Shown piece by piece: positions 1-14,400 of a DNA stretch of 64,000 nucleotides; position 1 is the stretch's first letter; each line of letters starts with the position of its first letter. A program made the translations under genes and the position numbers. Below the pieces are notes generated by a model that was not told the origin of the DNA, searched no databases, and saw only the letters and a program-made list of their open reading frames with translations. Source of the DNA: Diphasiastrum complanatum. Lineage: Eukaryota > Streptophyta > Lycopodiopsida > Lycopodiales > Lycopodiaceae. The stretch is from contig CM055092.1 in assembly GCA_029204225.1 (NCBI GenBank), positions 11,798,310 to 11,862,309 of the forward strand. Direction: 5' to 3'.

Positions 1-1247
1 AACTATGCACATTCAAATGAATAACTTCCAAAGGAGTGAGAGATCTAGTGGTAGACCTTTGAAAGGCATGCTTGTGTATTTTTGAGAGACTCCAAACCTC
101 ACATATCTTACAACTCTTGGGAAAGATCTTGGTAGGCCGAGAACTACCTCTTTGTTGCACTTGTTCTCTAAGTCTTGTGTCAACTCCTCATTTGTCAACA
201 TCACACTTACATTAGAAACATTTGCATCAAGGCCAAACAACCTCCCTTGCTTAAAGCCACTTGCCATGCACTTATCATTATCACGAATAGAACAAACATC
301 ATGCTTGAAATGAATATCAAGCCCATTCTCCAACAATTTGCCAACAGTCAAAGGTACAAAAAGCACATTTTCTAGATTAAATTTTACCTTCTTTGAACAT
401 CCTAGAATTTCTTCACCCTTTGATTGATCACTTCCCTATTTCTTGCTGGACTCTTTACCTTTCCACTTCCCTTTCTTGGAAAATTTTGCCTCCTCATTAC
501 CCTTGTGCACAGATAGAGACTCCATCCTATTCTTGACATGTTGGATTCTACTCTCCTCAATTATAAGAACATTATGAAGCTTCTCAATGCATGAAAGGAC
601 TTCTTGGATGGAAAAACTTTGAACAAGATTGGAGTACTCATCTCCCAATCCATTTAGAATGACTTGGACAAGCTCCTTATCTTTTATTTTAACACCTATG
701 GAGTCTAGCTCCATGTTAAGTGATTTTACTCTAGGAACATCTTCTTGAGCAATCTCACCACTTCTTCTCATGCTTTCTAACATAAGCATTCTTGAAGTGT
801 TACTTGACTCATAAATGGCATTTAACGAGTCCCATGCCTTCTTGTCCAAGATACAAGAAGCCATCTCTTTAATCAATTCATATCTCCTCTTCTCCCAAGC
901 TATGATCTCATATCAGCCTACAATTTTGTTTTTGATACCTTAATTATAAATCAAAATAATAAAACACAAATAGATTTGAAATCCTTGCATCTTTTTCCAC
1001 ACCCCACACCCAGCACAAGAAAAATCACCAGAATTTCAATACATGCTAATTTGAGACCAACTCAAATAAATGGCCTCCTCTCTAGTCCTGCACACTTCCA
1101 CATGTGTGAGGAAGACACCCAAGACTCAAAAAAACCACTTGTTAGAAACTCGCCACTCCAAAACTAGCTTTTTGATCTCAAAACTTATTAATTTTGGACT
1201 ATACTTTGGATCAAACACTCAACCTCTTGGAAAAGGCGTTGATACCA
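1..1247 (-). mobile_element. Ty1/Copia retrotransposon 5' internal part (gag, pre-integrase), degenerate
   Basis: Minus-strand Copia internal region running off the left window edge. From the right: a primer-binding site at 1235-1247 (reverse complement TGGTATCAACGCC, a variant of the usual TGGTATCAGAGCC), an untranslated leader, a gag piece (876-436) of the UBN2 type containing IYESSNTSR and NGLGDEYSNLVQSF, then a gag-pre-integrase piece (366-13) containing GLDIHFKHDVCSI and GRLFGLDA. The zinc knuckle and the DSGA protease are missing between them, so an internal deletion lies near 366-436. Both pieces resemble the intact ORF at 50559-52346 in this window and belong to the same broad Copia lineage. 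It cannot encode a full polyprotein. Confidence 0.85.
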
Positions 1248-1849
1248 TGTGAAATAAAAGGCATTCAGGACTTGAAATGGATCTATTCAATCCAAGAAGG
1301 ATTGGATGCATTGTTATCATCATCTCCATCATAAAATGCAAGCTATTAATGACACAATTTTGATAACACGCAAGAACAATCAAAATCTAAGTGTAAATTG
1401 ATCAAAGAGACTTCACACCTGTGCAGTACAGCTTGTTGCATGGACAAAGAGTAGGAGAAAAGTACAAGTTAAATGCACTGGACACAACAAACTAAATACA
1501 AAAGAGAGATCTAGACAAGCTTGGTGAAAATCCTCGATTTCTCTCCAAACTGAGTAATATACACAAAGCATGAGATTTGGGTTGATCTAACCTATTTTAC
1601 GCATGTGAGATAGTCCTATGACTTTTCCTTTGTCCCTCATTAATTCTCATACAAATCTATAGCCATCCAATCAAATTGCACCTCTCCAAAAAACCTAGAA
1701 TAGAGAAAAATTAATTCTAGCTTGGAAAACTTGATTATGTGCCTTATTGAACTTTGAGATTATGGCCTATCCTTCACATGTGGAAACAACCTCCGCATAT
1801 GTGGAAATATCCTATGTACATAATATATGGTTTATGTCGTCACCTAACA
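1248..1849 (-). repeat. Copia 5' LTR (minus strand)
   Basis: In element orientation this block ends in TTTCACA directly before the primer-binding site, and its last 40 bases (GGAT..AGATCCATTT..GTCCT) match the end of the LTR at 60206-60890, so the inner edge at 1248 is firm. The outer edge at about 1849 (TGTTAGGTG in element orientation) is only the best TG start in the right place. No second LTR or TSD is seen in the window. Confidence 0.65.
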
Positions 1850-1859
1850 TCAAAGTAAT

Positions 1860-2480
1860 TGATAGTGGGGCTATTATACTACATTGGCAAGTGTCTCCCA
1901 TGCAATAAGAGGAGTTGACACCTTCAAATTTATTTTAAGGATTATTAGACTTTCAAGAGAAAATGATGTCGTAGTGCCACCTATCCAGACTGAGTCCAAA
2001 CTAGAATCACCAACACCATAATCCACCACCATTACCAAGATTACATTGCTTGACTTGAACACCAAGACAATAGCTTGTAAGATTGAGATCAATGATCAAA
2101 ATTAGTACATAGATTTTCCATGACTGATCCTACTAGATTGAGTTCATCTCCTGTGATGAGACCATCCACATAAAATGCCACCAAAGTGACATTTACATCA
2201 TGTGATATAATATAAAGATCGGAATCTGAAGAGATCCTTACCATGCTTTGGATTAAGAATAGTCATCTATGTGCTTATAACATGCTCGAGGCACTTTGTT
2301 GAGTCCATATAAAGATCTCTTAAGCTTGCATAATGTTGATAACATTAGCCCTTGAGTTGTAGTATATAGACATTCTCATTTAGGAATCCATTCAAGAACA
2401 CATATTTGACAACCATTTGATGAATTTGTTATCCAAAATAAGACACCAATGCAATGGTCAACTTTGAAATTGTCCACTTC
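1860..2480 (-). mobile_element. Copia reverse transcriptase fragment, degenerate
   Basis: Reverse-strand translation between about 2090 and 2440 gives recognisable Copia RT blocks: FLNGFLNENVY (the AFLNG-EVY region), CKLKRSLYGLNKVPRACY (the [12 protein letters not shown] block) and a decayed YVDD region reading FYVDGLI, where the second catalytic Asp is Gly. No open frame spans it. It abuts the LTR at 1248-1849 but lies outside it, so it is a separate older relic or an element into which the first one inserted. Confidence 0.65.
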
Positions 2481-2621
2481 GCAACAAGTGTGAATTTTTT
2501 TTTTTCAATCGATGACTTTGTTTTACTTTACTTTGGCATAACGTTTGATGACAAGATGCGGCTTGTGCCTAGCAAAGGATTCATCATCATTATACTTGAT
2601 CCTAAACTCCCACTTATTTTT

Positions 2622-3660
<1,039 letters not shown>

Positions 3661-3661
3661 G

Positions 3662-3663
<2 letters not shown>

Positions 3664-3736
<73 letters not shown>
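3664..3736. repeat. (GA)n microsatellite, about 72 bp
   Basis: A second uninterrupted GA run of about 36 units, 1.3 kb upstream of the gene start, lying between two copies of a short duplicated block (3523-3558 and 3797-3840). Confidence 0.95.
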
Positions 3737-3740
<4 letters not shown>

Positions 3741-3899
3741 AGGGTTTTGAGATGAAAGTAGCAAGAATGTCTATTGTGCTAAAAATAGTGCAATTCTCGC
3801 ATTTCGATTGGGCCACATGTGCCCTAAAGCTTCAATGATGAGAGCAATTGACAGGATGACGACCGACGCCGATCATTGGTTTTTTGAAAGGTTCAGGAG

Positions 3900-5080
3900 A
3901 GAGAATGTGCTTGAGGAAGGTTTGAGAGAGAGACAGATAGAGAGATAGATAGAGATATATGGCGATAAAGAGAGTGTGAGCAAGAGTGCGGAATTTTTGA
4001 ATTTTTGAAGGGTTTATAAGGTTAAGGTTTTTTTAGGGTTTTGAGATGAAAAATAGCGAGAATGTAAGTTGAAGAATGTGAGTTGAGAGAGAGAATGTAG
4101 GCAATGATATACAAAACACGTTTTTGTCTATTCTCATTGGTCCACGTTTGCGCTCTAACGTATTTGAAAGGTAGTTGAAATGAAGTTGAAGTGGGTTTAA
4201 AATATGACATTTGCATTTCTAGAGAGAGAACACGTCTTTAGAAATTTCTAGAAAAAAAAGTTTCTAGAGAGATAGAAGGCATATAAGAATGTAGGCTGTT
4301 GTGAAGAAAAGGCATTTTGGAGGTTTTCGTTGGTCCACGTTTGTCCTAAAACGTATTTGAAGGGCATTTGAAATTGAGTTGAACATCATTTGAAGTGAGA
4401 GAACACACTCTCTATAGAAACTTCTAGAAAGAGAAACTTTTAGAGAGAGAAAATCATGGCATAAAATCTGGATGGCATGGCAGGAGAATAGGAGAAAGAT
4501 GCGAGAGAGAGCGAGAATTTTTCATTTTTAGGAGTTCTTAGGGTTTTCTGGTATGGGAGAGAAATAGTGATACACTGAGGTATTTGAGAAGGAGAGAGCG
4601 CACTCTCAATGGGGAGAGAGAGGCCGGGGCGGATTTGTTAATTTTTAGGGCAAGGGTGGTCTTGTTAATTTTTAGGGTTTTTTTTTATGTTTTTTAGGTT
4701 TAAGATAATAAATAGAAATAATGTAATGTAAGTTGAGAGAAAGAGAGAGAATGTGGGCAATGATAGACAAAAAGGATTTGTATATTCTCATTGATCCACG
4801 TTTGCCTTAAAATTTATTTTGAAAGGCATTTGAAGTGCATTTGAAATGCTTGAAAAGACATGTGCATTTAGAAAGTTTTAGAGAAAACATGTGAAAGTCC
4901 GAGAAAATTTTTAGAAAGAGAAAGGTATAAATTTTTAGAAAGAGAAAGGTATAAAAGGGCAAGAGAGAAAAGGAGAGCATTGCATGATGATAGAGAGAGA
5001 GAGAAAGGATAGAAAATAGCAATAATAATGTGAGTTAGAAAGAAAGAGAGAGAGAGAGAGAGATAGATAGAGAGAGAAGG
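3900..5080. repeat. GA-rich degenerate tandem repeats forming the gene's 5' flank
   Basis: The kilobase upstream of the start codon is built from diverged repeats. A block with TTCTCATTGGTCCACGTTTG followed by a TATTTGAAAGG-like stretch and a TTCTAGA-rich stretch occurs at about 4131, 4326 and 4783, interleaved with GAGAGA runs up to 5062. In plants GA/CT arrays near transcription starts can bind BBR/BPC (GAGA-binding) factors, so this could carry promoter function, but I cannot place a TATA box or start site with confidence. Confidence 0.7.
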
Positions 5081-5081
5081 C

Positions 5082-5444
5082 ATGAATGGTTTGCGCATAC
5101 TGCTCCGAGGTACTTCGCCCCCCCTAACGCAACCTCTATCTCCTTCTTGCTTCTCCCTCTATTGCATCCCCATGCCATCATCTCCTTTCACTACTTTTTC
5201 CTGCCTCGCCGCCCCTTCTTTCTTTGGCATTCGCTCCATTCCTTCCCATTACCATCTTCATTCGGGTAATGCTCGAAGGCGAGAGATGGCAGGCACAAGC
5301 GGAGCCAACATAATGAGTGCCGTGAAGGAAAACATTGAGTTGACAGAAGTGGAGCAGAAAATCTTTGCCAAAATGATGGATGCAGTTCGCCATTTCAATC
5401 TGAGCACCCAGCTGCGGGTGGCTGGAGGCTGGGTTCGAGATAAG
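5082..5444 (+). CDS. tRNA nucleotidyltransferase exon 1 (residues 1-121)
   Basis: Encodes a Ser/Pro/Phe-rich, basic N-terminal extension with almost no acidic residues up to MAGTSG (Met69), then the start of the catalytic head ending VAGGWVRDK. Donor GTCTCT at 5445, phase 0. The downstream Met69 would give a form without the presumed transit peptide, as is known for plant CCA enzymes that are sorted by start-codon choice. Confidence 0.92.
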
Positions 5445-8400
5445 GTCTCTATCTCTCTATTCATGCTTTGAGTAGTATTCGCACTCATGTACAGAAATCT
5501 TTTACAGTTTAAGAAAACTTTGCTTTGTTCCTTCTCTCAATATGACATCTTACTAGAAAAGCAAAATCCAATTGCAAGGGGCTCTGATTTTTAGTAGCAC
5601 ATTCATGCTTTGCACTCAAGTAAGGTCTCTTTCTGTTCATGGTTTGAATAGTATTCACACTTATGTATAGAAATTTTTGACAATTCAAAACGGAAATATG
5701 AACCTTTGGCTTTGTTGCTTCTCTCACTATATTACGAGTTTTTATTAGAATAGCAACATTTTTATTTTTTCAATGCTTGGCTGGGAACTTTGTTAAAATA
5801 ATTATATGCACACCAAAACTATTTAGTTTCTAACTTATGTGTGAAATATTTGCTTTGTTGCTTTTCTCAATAGTTTGCGAGATTCTGTTAGAATAGCAAA
5901 CACCCAACTGTATTTTTTGGGTAGCATATTTCTGTGAGCCCTGGACGATATACTTGGCTGGATTGTTTGCAAAAATGACATAACTATTCATACCCCAAAA
6001 ATCTTTGACAATCCGTAACTCATATGTAAAGTATTTGCTCCATTGCTTCTTTCAATATATTACAAAATTATGCAAGAATAGCAACATTCAGTTATGAGCA
6101 GTTTATTCCTTTGGCACTATATTCACATGGTATTATTTCTTGCAAATTTTCAGCTTCTAGGGAAGGATTGCTATGACATTGACATAGCCCTAGACAACAT
6201 GCTTGGCCGGGACTTTTGTGAAAAGTTAAATGATTATTTACAAACCATTGGAGAAGAGACAAAGAATGTGGCTGTTATAATGAGGTGATGTCAATTTGTT
6301 TCAATACGTGCCTTTTATCATTATCTTGCAAGGTTGCTACGACGGAACGATCTGACTAAGTGTGGTTGTTAAAAATACAGCAATCCTGATCAATCCAAAC
6401 ATTTGGAAACTGCGAGAATGCGCGTGAATGGAATATGGATAGACTTTGTGAATCTTCGTGCAGAAACTTATGCCGATAACAGTAGAATTCCCAAGATGGT
6501 GAGATTGCAGCCATTGCTTTTTGTTGAATCACCATTCAATGGTATATCATGTTCTACTTTTAGTGGAAGATGTAAAGAGGGATATGAAATTCATATTATG
6601 CTTGAGCTTTACTCCTTGGGAGGCTTTTTTATGGTCACAAGTCAAAACATCTCTTCTACCATGCTTGTTTGAACTTTGAGTATTTTTCATATTACTTGCC
6701 TTATCTAATGCATGATGAAGTCCTTTAGTTATTTTCTGGCTGGTGTTGGTTGATAGGAATTTGGAACTGCAGAACAAGATGCTTATAGACGCGACTTGAC
6801 TATCAATAGGTAAATTTTGTCTTTCAACAATATTGTGTCTTGGCTAAAAATTTCTTACTTTAGAAGACGTTACAACGTTGCTTACAAAATTCTCAATCTA
6901 GTTTATTACTCGCGAGTCGCTTAGAAAATATAGTCCCTTATTCATCAAAATTTCAAAAATTTCATTTATCTTCAACAATTTCACATTTGAATTTAATGCA
7001 GGTGTATAACTTAGGGTTACTATGTCATGTTATCACAAGGACTTTGCTTAAAGTGAGTTATAGTAGGTTGTGCAAAAGTCATTTTGTTGTTATTGGTATA
7101 TGATTGTATAAGTGCCTTGTTGTCATTATCTGTAGTATTTTTTTTGCGCTATAGTAAGAAAGTGTTGTGGGAAGGGCAATTTATTGATGAAGCCACTCGG
7201 GAGTGTATTGATAATTTTGCTCATACTTCTCTTTTGCATGATTGACCTTTTGGTTAAGAATACATCGACAATGTGCTCAAGATCACACGTAACTGAAAGA
7301 GTGGAAATGAAATTATTGATCAAAGATTTCTGTGACTTAGATAAAAAAATAACTATAAACTTTATTGCTTTTTTGTAGCCTTTCCATAGGAACATTGCTT
7401 ATAGTGTCTTCCATAAAGAACCTCGAGTTCTTGAACAATCAATAGTCTAAATGAGAGGAAACTATTTCTAGTTTATATACCTAGTATCATGCCCTTTAGG
7501 GTTAGGGCAAGAGGCTATCAAGAATACATCCACAATGTGCATCCACAATGTGCTCAAGATCACGCATAACTGAAAGAGTGGAAATGAAATTATTGATCAA
7601 AGATTTTTGTGACTTAGATAAATAACTATAAACTTATTGCTTTTTGGTAGCCCTTCCATAGGAACATTGCTTGTAGTGTCTCCTATAAAGAACTCTCGAA
7701 TTCTTGAACAATGATAATCAATATTTTGAATGAGGAAACTATGTCTAGTTTCTATATCTAGTATCATTCCCTTTAGGGTTAGGGCAAGAGGCTCCATTCT
7801 TATACCATACCCACCCTACAAGGAGGTCTTACATGTACGTGCCAAATGACTAGAAGTTAACATTGATTAAAAAATGGAACCAATATGGTAAATTAACCCT
7901 TTTCTATTTCTACATCCAACTTTTTACATATGAGGGTGAAGATGGGCCCTCCAACCCCCCTTTTTGGGAACATTTTGTACTTTGAAATCATAACAAAGAA
8001 TCAACAAATCAATACTTTGTTGATCAAGTAAAAATCTTACATTCATAGGAATAATCATATGCCTAGGTAGTAAACAGTAGCTAGTACTAATTACAAGATA
8101 ACTCTTAGGCTTTATGATGCCCAATAGCTAGTACTTTAAGTAAAAGAAAACTCTTAGGCTTTGTCAGTTGTGACTCATGAGGATGAGTTCTGTAGGGTAG
8201 CTTTAACTTTTGCTAAAAGGGGTGAAATGATTTGATTCCCTTCACAATGAACTGTTCTAATTGTATCTTTTGTTTGAAAGACTCTACTTAGTTACTTCAG
8301 TTAGTTTTGACTTGAACAATGGATAAAAATCATTCACAACAATGATGCGACCGAGTGGCAGGATACTCAATTAAGTGGGAGAGATAATATGGTAGTAGAT

Positions 8401-11400
8401 CAATGTTTTGTTTTTGTTATGCTATATTAGTGAGTATAGTGGAATAATGTTTTTGAGTTCTTTAAATACTTTTAATTCTTCCAAATTCTCTTGATACTGA
8501 TTTAGTACATTGACACACACATCTATTGTTATGAGAAAATGTTTGGACAATTGCAAATTTTTTTGTGCTGAATATATACTCATTTGGATGTCTCAATGTA
8601 GCCTCTTTTTCAACATAAATACTGGATCTGTTGAGGACTTTACTACAAGGGGTAATACTTTCTTCCAGAATTTGCTCTTTCAAAGCATTTTGCTTGTTTA
8701 TTTATGTCCTTATTATTGCTGAACTTTTACCTCTTTTGCTAAAAGTCATGCCATTTCTCCTTGGTTTAAAGTTCTAGCACGGCTTCTTAAAGTTCTATTT
8801 CTTTTGCTGTTCCCTGCCATGCATTACATGATAGTGGAAACCAGTAAGTCCAATATTTATGGATGTGATCCAGGTTTTTCAGATTTGAGAAATGGAATCA
8901 TCTCTACACCACTGCCTCCAAGATGTACCTTTCTTGATGATCCATTGCGTGTTCTACGAGCTGTTCGTTTTGGTAAGTCATACGTGGCACGTGCTGTTAA
9001 AATGTTACGATCCTGATCTGGTTGGTACTTGAAACAGCTCGTGGTTGGTGATTTCTGTAATTGCTTTCAGGAGCCAGATTCAATTTTTCCCTGGATGAGG
9101 AGTTAAAAAAGGCCGCTGCTGCAAAGGAGGTTACAGATGCGCTTTCTAACAAAGTTAGTCTGGAGCGCATTGGTCATGAGGTCAGAATTCTACTTCAAAG
9201 ACTCTATGAAGGATGCTTTGCTTTGCAACCTGTGATCATATTCTGATGCTCAATCTTACTTGACCAGCGTAATGCAGATTGAGCTTATGTTGACTGGGCC
9301 CCGACCAGTTGAAGCCATGCATTTGCTAGTGGAGCTTGACTTATTCTCTACTGTATTCAAACCTCCACCAAACTTGGCCGATTCTATTCCAGACAACTGG
9401 CCAAGGTGTATAATCTGAAGTTCATCATGTTCACTTTGAAGTTTCCTTTGAAATGTTGAGGTGTAATTGGCATAAATTTTATGACATCGTCAAAATTATT
9501 GGCTTTTTGACATCCAAAGGTCACAATGCTACTGACTTCGTTCAGGCCAGCTTGTTAAATGCAGTCCATTACCTTTAGTTTCCTCATTTCTTGTAACTGC
9601 TTGTAACCTCAGTTCATATTATGAAGCCAAACTTCAAATTATCAGACTTCTATGACTAGATATCACCTTTAAAAATAATCCTTTTTGGGGAATTGTTATA
9701 AGCTGTTATTTTTGGAAAATGGTTATTTGTCTGCATCAACTTTTCCTGCTATAAGTAATTTTTTGCTGATTTGATCTTAACATGCAGTGCTTTCAAGTTG
9801 TAGTTCATGGTTGAAGAACTGATGATTAAGTGACATGGAAGTTAAAAAATTTCAAGCTCTATATGGTCACCAAAAGTATCACCGTTTCCTTCAAGTTAAC
9901 AAAGAACTGATAAAGTAAGCTCAGCAATTTATCTTTCATGTTTCCAGATAGTCGGTAAATGGTTGATTGCTGGCATTTGAACAGGTTGTGTGTTAGCTGT
10001 ATGGAAATGGTTTTGAAAACTCTCGATCTTTTTGGTTCGACAAAGCTGTTGGTATGCATTTTCAGTGTTTGAGCAATGCCAGTTTCAGGTTCACTTCTTT
10101 TGAGGACAATAAGATTAACATATTACACATTACTGTCTTTGCTACTTACTAAAGATCTCCTACAAGGAGCATCATGACAAAAATATAAAAATACATACTA
10201 GTTTCTATACAAATGCTAGTATAATAGTGAGTGGTGATAGCTTCAGAAAATGTCAATAAACACTCCTGCAAGGTCTACAAAGCAAATTACATCAATATGC
10301 AATAAGTTCATGATTTAAAGGAAGCACACAAATCTGTTCCACACTATAGTGTATAGTAGTCACTACATCAGTCAGCAAAAGGAAAATGGTCATTGACACC
10401 TCACTTTTCGTTTGTGGATCTTTCAGTTCTCACTCCTTTTATTGCTCATTGCTTCCTTTGATGCACACTCAAAGAGAGTATGCTGCACATTTTTATGGTC
10501 AAAGTCTGTACCATTGGGCGTAATATGTTTTTTTGCACTGAAATGCAGACAGAACAAAAGAAGCTGTGCTTTTTATCAGCTCTTTTTTGGCCTCTCCGGG
10601 ATGTCACTGTGGCACAGAAAAAGAATAGACAGGTCTCTCTCTCTTTCTCTCTCTAAGTGTAATTCCTGACTGTTAGCCTGACCACATCAGGACATGCAGT
10701 AGTCATCTATGTTCCTTTTCAAGTACGTGTCATGCATGGTTGGGTACTACTAGTTTCTGTTACATACAGTAGTTACCTCTTTTTCCAGGAAATATTATAT
10801 ACTCCAAATTCTAGACACTCCCTACTAGGATGCAGCTTTTATCGTCCTATGTACTGGTTTTTGTGATGGAAGACACATCCGATATACAATGTGGATTGTA
10901 AGAGCTCAACTCAAAAATGGATTGAGATTAGCAAGGTATTGAGCCTAAAGTACCAAGCTCTAGGTGTCTTTTTCAACTAAAATATGTACATGAAACATTA
11001 TAATAATGTCATTTGGACCAACTTGGCCCCTCCACATGATTTCTACATGTGGCCTCCACTTTGACCCTTGGTCAAAATATTTAAATTTTTCATATTTAGG
11101 CCTCAAGTTGATATTTGCCAATTTGGAACAATGACTTGACCTACATGATTCCCATTTATTATGCTTTTGATTTTCTCATTACAATAGTTTTTATAGGTCT
11201 TCTTCCTCTGTCCCCCTCCTATCTTAATTTTCAGATCTGAGCACACGCACACGCACACGCACACACACACGCACACGCACACATGCGGGCAAGGTAATCC
11301 ATTATCCGCAACATTACCTGTACGTCTTTTTGCTTTAACACACGGCCATAATCATGTGGGGTTGATGATCAACAATTCTTTATTATTGTTTGAAGTTTCT

Positions 11401-14400
11401 CCATTAAATGTTTTCAATTTGTCAAGTACTTCCTAGATCTGGTTCATTGTCCTGACTCATCAGAAACTTCGAATGGATCCAAACAGAATTTAAACGATTT
11501 GCATTGGAATGGTTGTCACATGTACAATGTTCCATGAAAATTAAACTTGCATTATTAGTTATTTGCAAAATGTTTGAATTCAATTTTTTAAATATATTAT
11601 GTTTTTTAAGGTTTAATCGAATCAGGATTTTAGATTATGCTAAAAATCTAAGTAGAAATAAAGATAAGAGATGGGTGATACGGATTACGGAGATTGATAA
11701 CCTAAAGCTGTAAGATTCTAATCACCTCAAAATGCTTGTATCCTAAAATTACACAAGTGCTCTACAACTCTATTCACTAGGCACAAATTTTCAGCAACCT
11801 AGTAACTTTGAAAACAAGAAATAAAAAAAAACATTGATTTTAAAATGTTTTTTTTTGTGAAAATGCTGATTCGATTAGATTCAAAATGGTTCAAATTGCA
11901 ATTCTTTGTGTTTATGGTTTGGTTTTAGTAAAGGGTGGCAGTTGTGCTCTGTAATGTTTAGATTTTTTTGTATTTGAATGCTTAGGTTTGGGTCTTGTAC
12001 ATTGGGATGTGTGAATTGTTCTTAGTTGTACAGAATGACGCCATTCCGAATGGTGTATGGAACATGGGAATTTTTGTCAAATCTTGATCGAAAGGTACAT
12101 TTAGGATTTTTTCTAGGTTAAGTAATCCAGAAAAATAATCTATCTTTTGAAATGTTTAATGTATATGGAATGTCAATAATCAGATAAGCACTATCAAGCG
12201 TTCACCATAAGCAATAACCATAAGGAAGAGGAAGAACACACCATCACACTCTATTACACTGAATAATGAAGAGTACACTAAACCCTGAATATGGAGAGAG
12301 AAACTAGTAGTTGACTATAGACTAGCCTACAGCTACTTACAGCTGGTAACAACTGTCAACAGTAAATCGTAAACAATAATAAATTTATCATTGTTTTCTA
12401 ACACTCTCCCTCAATGATAAAATTACATTCTTCTATTCCTAATAGAGTACGAAACTTTTCAAATTTACATCTACTTAATGACTTAGTAAAAATATTTGCC
12501 ACTTGATCTTCAGATTTACAAAAAACAAGATCAATGGCTCCATCAAGTATTTGCTCTCGAACAAATGATAATGTATTTCGATGTGCTTAGTTCAAGCATG
12601 TAGAACTGGATTTTTGGCAAGGTGAATCTAGCTTTGATTGTCACAAGAGATAGTAGTCGCATCCACCTGTGTTTGACCTAAATCAACAAGCAATCTTTGT
12701 AACCATACCGCTTCCTATGTAGCTTTGCTGAGTGCACGATATTCATTTTCCGTCGAAGATAAGGCTACTGTAAGTTGCTTTTTGCTGCTCCATGAGATTG
12801 CAGCTGTACCATAACTGAATGTATGACCACTGGTAGATCTTCTGTCATTGGCATTTGTGTAACCTACCAACATTGGCGCTTCAGGCTGATTATACTTCAA
12901 ACCAAAATTCAATGTCTCTCGAATGTATCTGAGAATACGTTTAGCAGACTTCCAGTGTGCTTGACTAGGATCTTGCATAAATTGACTAATAACATCAACA
13001 ACATAAGAAATATCAGGTTGTGTGTGTGTCAAATAGGTCAAACTACCCACCAGCTGCTTGTACAAGTAAGCATCCACTTTTTCAGATTCATCACATGCAG
13101 TAAGCTTCATGTTGACCCATCGGTGTACTCAACATATTGAACTTATAAAGCAAATCTCGTGCATATTTGCTTTGTGTAAGAAAGACATCTTCCTTTTGCC
13201 ATACTTCAATGCCAAGACAATAGTGCATCAATCCTAGATCGCTCATGTCAAAAGCATTGGAAAGATTTGATTTGATTTCATCAATTAAGCTCTCATTATT
13301 TTCTGTAATAATCAAATCATCCACGTACAAAACAATGAACACTATATCTGAATCTTGCCTTAGAATATAAAGATTAGGATCAGCATTACTCTTTACCATT
13401 CTCCTTCGCTTGAAGTGTTCATCAATGCAAGAGTACCACACTCGTGGTGCTTGCTTCAATCCATAGATAGCTTTGTTGAGCTTGCAAACAAGATGCTCTC
13501 TCCCTGGCTCAACAAATCCTTGAGGTTGTACTAAATACACCTCTTCATCCAGCACTCCAATAAGAAAAGCAGATTTAATGTCCATTTGCTGGATCTTCCA
13601 ACCATAGAAAGCAGAAATAGCAATGATAGAACGCATAGTTACCATCTTAGCTACGGGTGCGAAGGTTTCCTCAAAATCAATACCTTCCTGCTCCTCAAAT
13701 TGTCTCGCAACCAACCATGCTTTGTACTTGTTGAGTTGTCCATCCGCTCCATATTTGATCTTATAAATCCATTTGCAAGTGATAGGCGTCTTACCATTAG
13801 GTAGCTCAACCAAGTTCCACGTCCTATTTTTCGATATGGCCTCCATTTCTGTTTCCATAGCTTCACACCACTCCTTGTGCTTCTTTGCTTCATCAAACGT
13901 TTTTGGTTCTTGTGCCTTGAGTACGGAACCCATTAGGGCTAGTGTTACGAACACGTAACCAGTGCCGAACCCTAGAAAACACAGGAGGTCAGATACCACA
14001 GTCAGGGTCATGTCCAGCGTACACGACCAACAGGGCAAGACAGTGTGAGTAGTGTGCCCCAGCACGGTCCATAGCCATGGTGGGCCTAACACAGCCTAGG
14101 GACCCTGTCAGCAGGATAGGGCCCCACGTTGGGGCCCGACGTGCAGTCGGCCACGTCGGTGCCACGTGGCCGACACTTAGCTAGGAGGCGCTTGCTCCAT
14201 ATCAGGGAGTAGGCAAGGCTGGGAGGATTAGTTAGTGTTTGCCTGTGGTGTTAGAAAAAACTGATGGAAGTGGAGAAGGGGACAACTCAGAAGTGGAGGG
14301 AAGGCTTCCTTTCGCGGAGCTCAAAATCAAGCCTTTGAGTTCAGCGAACGAGTCGTCCACATTGGACTTGAAATTGGCTAACGCTAACTTTAGTTCATCC

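Noticed and set aside
976-1252. Two short plus-strand frames near a Copia LTR
   Set aside because: They lie in the untranslated leader of a minus-strand Copia and show no motif.
7126-8124. Short frames on the minus strand of intron 4
   Set aside because: They fall in duplicated AT-rich intron sequence and match no protein feature.
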